From Candidatus Kaiserbacteria bacterium (GTDB lineage Bacteria; Patescibacteriota; Minisyncoccia; Phycocordibacterales; Phycocordibacteraceae): a DNA stretch of 43,950 bases. How positions within the stretch are numbered: the stretch's first letter is position 1; every line of letters starts with the position of its first letter. The position numbers and the translations under genes were made by a program. The stretch is taken from the NCBI GenBank assembly GCA_023264445.1, contig JAHFMN010000001.1, forward strand, positions 133,928-177,877, given 5' to 3'. A model generated the notes under the pieces. That model worked only from the letters and a program-made list of their open reading frames with translations, was not told where the DNA came from and searched no databases. Positions 39,115 through 43,950 of the stretch are shown here, piece after piece.

Positions 39115-39124
39115 GCAAATCGGC

Positions 39125-39159
39125 TAGAATACCCACACGCGCCGCTCCGCGGCGCGTGT
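39125..39159 (+). promoter_or_regulatory. tRNA-Asn promoter region and hairpin
   Basis: TAGAAT (39125-39130) may be the -10 for the tRNA. A very strong hairpin, ACACGCGCCGC-TCC-GCGGCGCGTGT (39135-39159), lies directly downstream, possibly in the tRNA leader as a processing or insulating structure. Confidence 0.45.
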
Positions 39160-39166
39160 TTGAGAA

Positions 39167-39204
39167 CATTCCGGGATAGCTCAATAGAACGCATTTGTAA
39201 GTCT
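39167..39204 (+). pseudogene. Truncated tRNA 5' half
   Basis: TCCGGGATAGCTCAATAGAA, with the following ACGCATTTGTAA, aligns with the 5' half of the adjacent tRNA-Asn (TCCGCGGTAGCTCAGTGGTA). It begins with the same CATTCCG, 38 bp upstream. D-stem and anticodon-loop-like parts are present, but there is no T-arm or 3' acceptor strand, so it cannot be a working tRNA. Confidence 0.55.
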
Positions 39205-39207
39205 CAT

Positions 39208-39279
39208 TCCGCGGTAGCTCAGTGGTAGAGCGGCTCGCTGTTAACGAGTTGGTCGTAGGTTCGAATCCTACCCGCGGAG
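39208..39279 (+). tRNA. tRNA-Asn (GTT)
   Basis: Acceptor TCCGCGG pairs with CCGCGGA, D-arm GCTC...GAGC, anticodon loop CTGTTAA (GTT), T-arm GTAGGTTCGAATCCTAC. The discriminator is G. CCA is not encoded (GCAAAT follows), so it must be added after transcription. Confidence 0.95.
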
Positions 39280-39335
39280 CAAATCTTTCGTAACCAACGC
39301 AATGGATTTAGCGTTGTATATACTGTAATTGTCTT

Positions 39336-39680
39336 ATGAATATCTCAAGAACGAACTTCGTTATTCTCTTCATCATTTCTGGGTTTGCCTTTCTTTTTAT
39401 TACTACCTCGCTTTTGGGAACAACAGGCCCACGAGGATTTCCTAATGCCCCCGACTCTGTCATTAGAACTGGTGGTGACTCACCAGTGGCTTGGAAGCGT
39501 ACTGCGTCCACAATTATTTTACCCATCAAGGTAATTTTGATAGGTCCTTTGGCTCTGCCACAGATTAATTTTTTGAAAGAAGACCCGCCGCCTCCATTTA
39601 TCGGTATCTATCTCGTTTTCTACTGGACTATCCTTGCATCAGTCATTCACTATCTCCTCGGTACACTACGACGTTTTTAG
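39336..39680 (+). CDS. Unknown two-helix membrane protein
   Basis: 114 aa. Membrane helices at about 8-28 (FVILFIISGFAFLFITTSLLG) and 88-108 (IYLVFYWTILASVIHYLLG), with an outside or inside loop of about 55 residues. Base composition is richer in A+T than its neighbours, so it may be a recent acquisition. TATACT lies 11 nt and TGTAAT 6 nt before the ATG. Function unknown. Confidence 0.6.
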   Translation: MNISRTNFVILFIISGFAFLFITTSLLGTTGPRGFPNAPDSVIRTGGDSPVAWKRTASTIILPIKVILIGPLALPQINFLKEDPPPPFIGIYLVFYWTILASVIHYLLGTLRRF

Positions 39681-39684
39681 TTGC

Positions 39685-39690
39685 TATACT
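39685..39690 (+). promoter_or_regulatory. Extended -10 of the VIT-family gene
   Basis: TGcTATACT, exactly 6 nt before the ATG at 39697. Confidence 0.65.
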
Positions 39691-39696
39691 TTTAGT

Positions 39697-40437
39697 ATGC
39701 CTCGTGTGGTGAATTCCTCGATCGTTACCACCATCGACCCAGTCGAGCCTCACACCCCTGGTGGCGTTGGGGCTAAGCTCAATCGCCTGCGCGCGGCGGT
39801 CCTTGGAGCCAACGACGGCATTGTCTCTATTGCGGCGCTCGTGGTGGGCATCGAGGGAGCGACTGACTCAACAAGCGCCATCCTCACCGCGGGAATCGCC
39901 GGCGTGCTCGCAGGCGCTCTGTCCATGGCAGCTGGCGAATATGTCTCCGTCAGCAGCCAACGCGACAGCGAGAGAGCGCTGATAGAAAAAGAGCGGGGCG
40001 AGTTGGCTACGCGCAAAGTCCGTGAGCTTGAAGAGCTCACCACGCTATACGAAGCAAAAGGGCTTTCACCAGCTACGGCGGCGACAGTAGCGCGCGAACT
40101 TACGGCGCACAATGCGTTTGCAGCGCACGTGGAGGCCGAGCTCCACCTTGACCCGAAAAAACTGGCAAGACCATGGCAATCCGCGCTCGCATCGGCGGGA
40201 TCTTTTTTTGCCGGAGCAGTGCTTCCGATGCTCGCCATAATTTTCCCTCCGCCTGAGTGGCGCATCCCAGTTACTTTTGCTCTGGTGGTGGTCGCGCTCG
40301 CAATAACCGGCTCGGTCAGTGCTTATGCCGGCGGCGCCAATAAAACCCGGGCGGTAATCCGCGTTGTCCTCGGGGGCCTTATTGCCATGAGCATCACCTT
40401 TGCCGTCGGCAAAGCATTTAACGTTACGGGGATATAA
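39697..40437 (+). CDS. VIT1/CCC1-family iron/manganese transporter
   Basis: 246 aa. The first helix carries LRAAVLGANDGIVSIAALVVGIEGA, the family signature. The second has GVLAGALSMAAGEYVSVSSQRDSE, with the metal-binding Glu. A cytoplasmic helical metal-binding region follows (about 90-150), then three C-terminal helices. The family moves Fe2+ or Mn2+ out of the cytosol, in bacteria for detoxification. The track start 21 codons earlier overlaps the upstream gene. Confidence 0.9.
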   Translation: MPRVVNSSIVTTIDPVEPHTPGGVGAKLNRLRAAVLGANDGIVSIAALVVGIEGATDSTSAILTAGIAGVLAGALSMAAGEYVSVSSQRDSERALIEKERGELATRKVRELEELTTLYEAKGLSPATAATVARELTAHNAFAAHVEAELHLDPKKLARPWQSALASAGSFFAGAVLPMLAIIFPPPEWRIPVTFALVVVALAITGSVSAYAGGANKTRAVIRVVLGGLIAMSITFAVGKAFNVTGI

Positions 40438-40532
40438 AGAGGTGCCAGAGTTGTGCTCTATTCTGTAAATCCAGCGCACGCGAGATATGCGCCAAGCAGG
40501 ATAAGACGTTCGAACTAATTCACCCACTTTGA

Positions 40533-40538
40533 TATACT
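40533..40538 (+). promoter_or_regulatory. Extended -10 of the DUF305 gene
   Basis: TGaTATACT, 8 nt before the ATG at 40547. Confidence 0.55.
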
Positions 40539-40546
40539 CGGCATAT

Positions 40547-40909
40547 ATGAACCCAACTGTAATTGCAACGATTGTCGCTCTTATTATCGGCTTTGGAGGC
40601 GGGTACTTGATTGCTGTCAACAAAGCACCTACAGCAACCCACGTAATGCCTGACGGCTCCTCAATGTCGAATGCGATGGCTAGTATGACCTCTCAGCTTG
40701 AGGGTAAAACGGATGACGAATTCGATAGGGCATTTATTCAGGAAATGATTGTCCACCACGAAGGTGCTGTTGCTATGGCGCAGCAGGCACTTCAACAGGC
40801 AAAGCACTCTGAAATCAAGGGGATGGCGCAGAACATTATTGGTGCACAAACGCAAGAAATAACCACTATGCGCGATTGGCTACAGTCGTGGTACGACATT
40901 CAACCATAA
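40547..40909 (+). CDS. DUF305 (CopM-like) exported protein
   Basis: 120 aa. An N-terminal membrane helix (VIATIVALIIGFGGGYLIAV) exports or anchors a four-helix ferritin-like domain. The DUF305 signature FIQEMIVHHEGAVAMAQQAL is clear, with a second helix reading MAQNIIGAQTQEITTMRDWL. Met- and His-rich members bind copper or silver outside the membrane; metal binding here is inferred. Confidence 0.9.
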   Translation: MNPTVIATIVALIIGFGGGYLIAVNKAPTATHVMPDGSSMSNAMASMTSQLEGKTDDEFDRAFIQEMIVHHEGAVAMAQQALQQAKHSEIKGMAQNIIGAQTQEITTMRDWLQSWYDIQP

Positions 40910-40930
40910 AGTCAGGGATACGTACCTAGG

Positions 40931-40962
40931 AATTGACAAAGTCAATTATTCATAGTTATATA
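40931..40962 (+). promoter_or_regulatory. Promoter with palindromic -35 (MBL gene)
   Basis: TTGACA (40933-40938) lies inside the palindrome AATTGAC-AAA-GTCAATT (40931-40947). TATATA follows at 40957-40962 with an 18-nt spacer. A dyad over the -35 suggests repressor binding. Confidence 0.6.
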
Positions 40963-41035
40963 ACGTTGGAGAGTGTTCTGTGATAACTCAACCCTCTGAT
41001 CTGCCTTATAAGTCGTGCAGAACTGGAGAAACGAA

Positions 41036-41998
41036 ATGAAAGTCACGTTGTTTGGAACGCGCGGTTCGACACCTATTTCCGACGCAAGATCGATACGCTA
41101 CGGGGGCAACACGACCTGTCTGCGTGTCGAGTCTGAGTGCCTGCCTTCCGGGTGGGCGCTTGCGGTGGACACAGGCAGTGGGTTCGTACCGCTTTCGAGG
41201 GCACTCCTGGTTGAAAAAATCATGAAGGTGGGGGTTATCTATACCCACTGGCACCATGATCACACCCAGGGTCTGTTCCTGGCTCCGCATACCTTCATTC
41301 CCATGACCGATGTCAGGATCTGGGGACCGAAGGAGCACGGGGTCGGGCCGCTCGAAGTGTTTAGGGATCTCATGAAGCCGCCATTGTTTCCGGTGAGCTT
41401 CGTAAAGGTCCAGCATCATATCAAGACAACGCCGCTATACCATGTCGGTACGCAGGTGATGGTGGTGCATCCGAAGGCGGGATTTCACCTTTTGGATATC
41501 CACCGCTACCGCCAGCGCGTCGCCGAGCACAAGCAGCTCAAGCTTGGCGATGGACACTACCCTGTTGAAGAGTGCTTGGTCATCCTGATGTACAAGACCG
41601 AGCATCCCGAATACACGGTGTCGTACCGATTCGAAGAGAAGCCGACTGGCCGTACATTCGTGTTCCTCACAGACCACGAAAATACGGCGAGCCTGCCCAG
41701 GGATTTGCTCGAGCATGTTCGTGGTGCAGATCTCCTGATCCAGGATGGCCAGTACGCCAATGAGGTCTACATGACTCAGACAGCGGGCTTTGGCCACGGC
41801 ACCCCCGAGTATTGCGCGGAAGTCATGAAGGAGTCCGGAGCAGTAAGGCTCGGCATTACGCATCACGATCCTTCGGCCACGGACGCCGACGTTGACAGTC
41901 GCGTGAGAGAGGCACAGCAGCGTGCGATGGAACTTGGCGTATCCGATGCGGAGCACTGCATCTTCGGGTGCGCCGACTACCTCGCCATCGAAGTTTGA
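41036..41998 (+). CDS. MBL-fold metallohydrolase
   Basis: 320 aa. N-terminal VTLFGTRGSTPISDARSIRYGGNTTCL is typical of the 'GTRGS.P' beta-lactamase-fold group. The metal site YTHWHHDHTQGL gives the HxHxDH motif; FLTDHENT supplies the bridging Asp region, and GITHHDPSATD the last His. The group includes phosphodiesterase-like and signalling hydrolases; the substrate is unknown. The ATG at 41036 has GGAG 9 nt upstream. It is a monocistronic unit with its own promoter and terminator. Confidence 0.85.
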   Translation: MKVTLFGTRGSTPISDARSIRYGGNTTCLRVESECLPSGWALAVDTGSGFVPLSRALLVEKIMKVGVIYTHWHHDHTQGLFLAPHTFIPMTDVRIWGPKEHGVGPLEVFRDLMKPPLFPVSFVKVQHHIKTTPLYHVGTQVMVVHPKAGFHLLDIHRYRQRVAEHKQLKLGDGHYPVEECLVILMYKTEHPEYTVSYRFEEKPTGRTFVFLTDHENTASLPRDLLEHVRGADLLIQDGQYANEVYMTQTAGFGHGTPEYCAEVMKESGAVRLGITHHDPSATDADVDSRVREAQQRAMELGVSDAEHCIFGCADYLAIEV

Positions 41999-42057
41999 TC
42001 TAACCTAAACGTGCACGCAAAGCGCATCATGGTTGGATCCTCACATCTGCATTCTCC

Positions 42058-42092
42058 AGCCGCCCAATACATCGGGCGGCTTTCACTTCTTA
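42058..42092 (+). terminator. Terminator after the MBL gene
   Basis: AGCCGCCC-AATACATC-GGGCGGCT, followed by TTCACTTCTT. It lies 60 nt after the stop. Confidence 0.8.
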
Positions 42093-42161
42093 ATCTAAGA
42101 GAATCACAGCGGGTTCAAATATTCTCAAGCTACACGAGCTGACAATCCATAGAATCTATGG

Positions 42162-42167
42162 TATATT
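42162..42167 (+). promoter_or_regulatory. Extended -10 of the 75-aa gene
   Basis: TGgTATATT, 7 nt before the ATG at 42175. Confidence 0.55.
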
Positions 42168-42174
42168 AGGGGTA

Positions 42175-42402
42175 ATGAAAACCAGGGATTTGGATAGGGA
42201 GCGGAGTGAGCAGGCACGTTCGCTTGCTGATTTTTTACATGTCTACAACGAAAACCTTTCTCCTGCATTTCCCCGAGCATCACTGGTGCTGCTTAAACAA
42301 TTTAAAAACACTCACGAAAATCTCTTCAAGCCAGATGGAGTATGGTCGCTGAATGTCCACCGTAAAAAGGTCATGGACTGGCTACGCCCCTCCTCATTTT
42401 AA
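42175..42402 (+). CDS. Unknown 75-aa protein
   Basis: Not recognised. Charged, helical: RDLDRERSEQARSLADFLHVYNENLSP, then LVLLKQFKNTHENLF and NVHRKKVMDWLRPSSF. It converges on the PAP2 gene with a 4-nt overlap. Leaderless-type promoter. Confidence 0.6.
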   Translation: MKTRDLDRERSEQARSLADFLHVYNENLSPAFPRASLVLLKQFKNTHENLFKPDGVWSLNVHRKKVMDWLRPSSF

Positions 42403-42977
42403 GAAAGGCCGCCGAGAATAAAGTACGAGAAGACGATAGAGACGGCCGCAAGCGCGATGCCGGCGACAAGGTCGCTTATGTGGTGCTGTTTGACGAAGAG
42501 CGTCGAGCTCACGATGGTCACTCCGCACGTCCATATGAGCGTCTCGTGGAGCGGAAAGGCAAAAGTGAGATAGTAACTGCATAGCACGGCCGTAAACACG
42601 TGTGCACTCGGGAAGACATTGTCGCTCGGATCGAGGCGATACATCCACGCGATGGTCTTAGTAAGAGGTCCTTTCGGGACAAGCAGCGGGCGTTCGATGG
42701 TGGTCGGCATAAAATACCAGATAAGCGCGGCGACAATGCCGCTAAATATGAGACTCACATACAGCCGTGCCGCGACGGGGGTGAAAAATAGGAGTGCAAG
42801 CATTGAGAACGCCACATACGGAAACAATCCAAGGTATGGCACGATAAAGGCCGGAATGAAGGGAATATGCTTCACGAATGGACTGGTCTGCAGACGCCCT
42901 TCCCGACCATTGAGCGGAAAGTAAAGAAACAGACTTATGGCCGCAAGCAGCGCAAGCGCGATGAGTTGCACCAACAT
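42399..42977 (-). CDS. PAP2-family membrane phosphatase
   Basis: 192 aa with about six membrane helices. The acid-phosphatase motifs are partly visible: NVFPSAHVFTAV (PSxH) and SSTLFVKQHHISDLVAG (motif 3, His-x3-Asp). The first motif KxxxxxxRP may be TIERPLLV. Likely substrates are undecaprenyl pyrophosphate or phosphatidyl phosphates. Undecaprenyl recycling would fit the wall-synthesis theme, but this is inference. Confidence 0.85.
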   Translation of the reverse strand: MLVQLIALALLAAISLFLYFPLNGREGRLQTSPFVKHIPFIPAFIVPYLGLFPYVAFSMLALLFFTPVAARLYVSLIFSGIVAALIWYFMPTTIERPLLVPKGPLTKTIAWMYRLDPSDNVFPSAHVFTAVLCSYYLTFAFPLHETLIWTCGVTIVSSTLFVKQHHISDLVAGIALAAVSIVFSYFILGGLS

Positions 42978-43052
42978 ACTTTCGTATCAGTGTACTACAT
43001 TTTTAGTATTCTTCTTTCCTACAGAATTCCCCGATTTGTGATGCAGAGAGCA

Positions 43053-43081
43053 TTGTCAAAGGTAGGAAAACAAGCTATTGT
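43053..43081 (+). promoter_or_regulatory. Promoter of the 70-aa gene
   Basis: TTGTCA (43053-43058), 17-nt spacer, TATTGT (43076-43081). Leader of about 41 nt. Confidence 0.65.
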
Positions 43082-43129
43082 CGCGTCTGGAATCCCATTT
43101 CGCAGTCAAACAGTGCATAGGAGGGGTTT

Positions 43130-43342
43130 ATGGCACCGGAACGCATGGCCGAGATCAGTAGTTTGGTCGATCGCTACAATCGCGACGACAGTAAGGGGAT
43201 CCCCATATCCCCCTTCATCGCCCGAGAAAGAGGTCACCTCGAGGCAGTCGCCGCGGTGATCGAAGGGGTCACCGTTCAAGAACTCGATGAGTTCCTGATC
43301 TTGATGGACCGCGAGCTTCCGCAAGACCATCTGATCGGATGA
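43130..43342 (+). CDS. Unknown 70-aa protein, Shine-Dalgarno-led
   Basis: Not recognised. Acidic and helical (MAPERMAEISSLVDRYNRDD ... GVTVQELDEFLILMDRELP). AGGAGGGG lies just before the ATG; its context CATAGGAGGG is nearly the same as that of the 82-aa gene at 10550. Own promoter and terminator. Confidence 0.68.
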   Translation: MAPERMAEISSLVDRYNRDDSKGIPISPFIARERGHLEAVAAVIEGVTVQELDEFLILMDRELPQDHLIG

Positions 43343-43358
43343 ACCCTGTGGAGCCGGG

Positions 43359-43392
43359 AAGCCGCTCAATCCAAGGAGCGGCTTTCTATTTT
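43359..43392 (+). terminator. Terminator after the 70-aa gene
   Basis: AAGCCGCTC-AATCCAAG-GAGCGGCTT, followed by TCTATTTTTA. Confidence 0.8.
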
Positions 43393-43505
43393 TATGCGCA
43401 CATGAGCACCATATTGACGGAAAGAGGATGGGATGCTACGATACGTCCATCAACCAGCGCTGGATCCAAAGAAGTGGGATCGAGCTTCTCTCTTCGGCTA
43501 CTGAT

Positions 43506-43535
43506 TTGATACCTTAGTCACACACAATCTATCAC
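43506..43535 (+). promoter_or_regulatory. Promoter of the cold-shock gene
   Basis: TTGATA (43506-43511), 18-nt spacer, TATCAC (43530-43535), then 6 nt to the ATG. Confidence 0.5.
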
Positions 43536-43541
43536 TGCAGT

Positions 43542-43751
43542 ATGCAAAACGGTACAGTAATCAAGAAGAACGAGAAGGGCTTCGGCTTCATCAAAGTCGA
43601 CGGAGCACCTGAAGGTTCGAAAGACCTTTTCTTCCATTCCAACGAGCTCCAGAACATTTCGTTCGATGAGCTCCAGGAAGGAGACAAGCTCTCGTTCGAA
43701 ATCGGCGACAGCCCAAAAGGCCCGAACGCCACGAACGTCAGCAAGATCTAA
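43542..43751 (+). CDS. csp: Cold-shock domain protein
   Basis: 69 aa, single OB-fold RNA chaperone. RNP1 is present as KGFGFIKV and RNP2 as DLFFHSNEL. Ends GPNATNVSKI, as is usual for Csp (GPQA.NV). Binds single-stranded RNA and DNA. A strong terminator follows. Unlike many csp genes it has no long cold-responsive leader; the -10 is 6 nt before the ATG. Confidence 0.95.
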   Translation: MQNGTVIKKNEKGFGFIKVDGAPEGSKDLFFHSNELQNISFDELQEGDKLSFEIGDSPKGPNATNVSKI

Positions 43752-43767
43752 TATCTTGCTCTTGAAG

Positions 43768-43800
43768 AAAACGCCCCGCTTTTAGCGGGGCGTTTTCTTT
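43768..43800. terminator. Bidirectional terminator of csp and the SET gene
   Basis: AAAACGCCCCGC-TTTTA-GCGGGGCGTTTT, with T-runs on both strands. It contains the stop codon of the convergent SET-domain gene. Confidence 0.88.
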
Positions 43801-43950
43801 TCCTGACATTTTGCGCAGCGGCAACCGAAGGGCTTGATATGCTCGTCGACGTATTCTTCGCCATAATCATAGGAGAGTTCCTCTCCCGCCCTAATAGGTT
43901 TGATTGCATCGATGAAGATTCGCCCGCGTTCTATCTCCGGCTCGCAGTTA
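43782..43950 (-). CDS. SET-domain protein, C-terminal part
   Basis: Not in the ORF track because it is cut by the window edge. The minus strand reads NCEPEIERGRIFIDAIKPI, then RAGEELSYDYGEEYVDEH, and ends PFGCRCAKCQEKKTPR and TAA. The N-C-x-P, GEELSYDY and C-x-C-x2-C elements are the C-terminal half of a SET domain with its post-SET cysteines. SET proteins are SAM-dependent lysine methyltransferases. The N-terminal part is outside the window. Confidence 0.82.
   Translation of the reverse strand, partial: NCEPEIERGRIFIDAIKPIRAGEELSYDYGEEYVDEHIKPFGCRCAKCQEKKTPR

Noticed and set aside
39167-39204. A functional tRNA-Thr before tRNA-Asn
   Set aside because: The TTTGTAA loop resembles a TGT anticodon, but no T-arm or 3' acceptor half exists before tRNA-Asn begins.
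1-43950. CRISPR array
   Set aside because: No regularly spaced direct repeats and no cas-like gene were seen.

Overview
The window is about 44 kb of a small bacterial chromosome. Gene content and signals point to a Patescibacteria/CPR organism, probably of the Parcubacteria (Paceibacteria) type. The reasons are a class I (archaeal-type) lysyl-tRNA synthetase, very tight gene packing, several lineage-typical unknown small proteins, and secreted proteins with the 'Q-I-x-A-I-x-S-L/V-L' repeat common in Parcubacteria. About twenty genes also carry a -10 box (TA-N3-T, mostly with an upstream TGn) only 6-9 nt before the ATG, which is the signature of leaderless transcripts. I used this signature to correct many start codons in the ORF track.

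Layout. 1-9.9 kb is housekeeping: rplI (5' end only), an S41 protease diverging from a CorA-like channel, cysS-dnaB-recR, a convergent DEAD-box helicase, rplU, an unknown gene, and rmuC diverging from yqeY. 10.0-10.97 kb has two unknown genes with strong Shine-Dalgarno sites, then tRNA-Glu(CTC). 10.96-18.51 kb is an AT-rich 7.5-kb integrated element. It sits between two copies of TAGGGTCAC, one in the tRNA-Glu 3' end and one at the murF stop codon. It carries a large serine recombinase, two related tiny proteins, two candidate structured RNAs, and a cargo of mostly membrane or secreted unknown proteins. 18.5-23.3 kb is the division cluster mraZ-rsmH-ftsL-ftsI-murF (minus strand). 23.4-25.9 kb has lysS, greA and an unknown gene. 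25.9-31.1 kb is the elongasome cluster proS-mreB-mreC-mreD-mrdA. 31.1-36.8 kb has an unknown gene with an elaborate 5' leader, frr-rseP, mreB2-holB, and the divergent murA with a small unknown gene. 36.8-39.3 kb has def-fmt, hpf, a DUF167 gene, a glutaredoxin and tRNA-Asn(GTT). 39.3-43.95 kb has small membrane proteins, a VIT-family transporter, a DUF305 protein, an MBL-fold hydrolase, a PAP2 phosphatase, a cold-shock protein, and the 3' end of a SET-domain protein that runs off the window.

The genes cooperate in peptidoglycan synthesis and cell shape (murA, murF, ftsI, ftsL, mrdA, two mreB, mreC, mreD, mraZ/rsmH) and in translation (lysS, cysS, proS, frr, def, fmt, rplI, rplU, hpf, two tRNAs). 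Replication and repair are represented by dnaB, recR, rmuC and a delta'-like subunit.

The most interesting observations are these. (1) The recombinase gene appears to contain its own attachment site: joining the two element ends extends its frame by 41 open codons, so integration would swap the protein's C-terminus. (2) Three long palindromes (38-46 bp) lie just after stop codons and show compensatory base changes between copies. (3) Initiation is split between leaderless housekeeping genes and a minority of Shine-Dalgarno-led unknown genes. (4) One 5' leader has two hairpins with identical GGGAT loops and a third hairpin hiding the ribosome site. (5) A tetraloop-rich candidate RNA lies inside the element. 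All calls come from reading the sequence; no database search was run.
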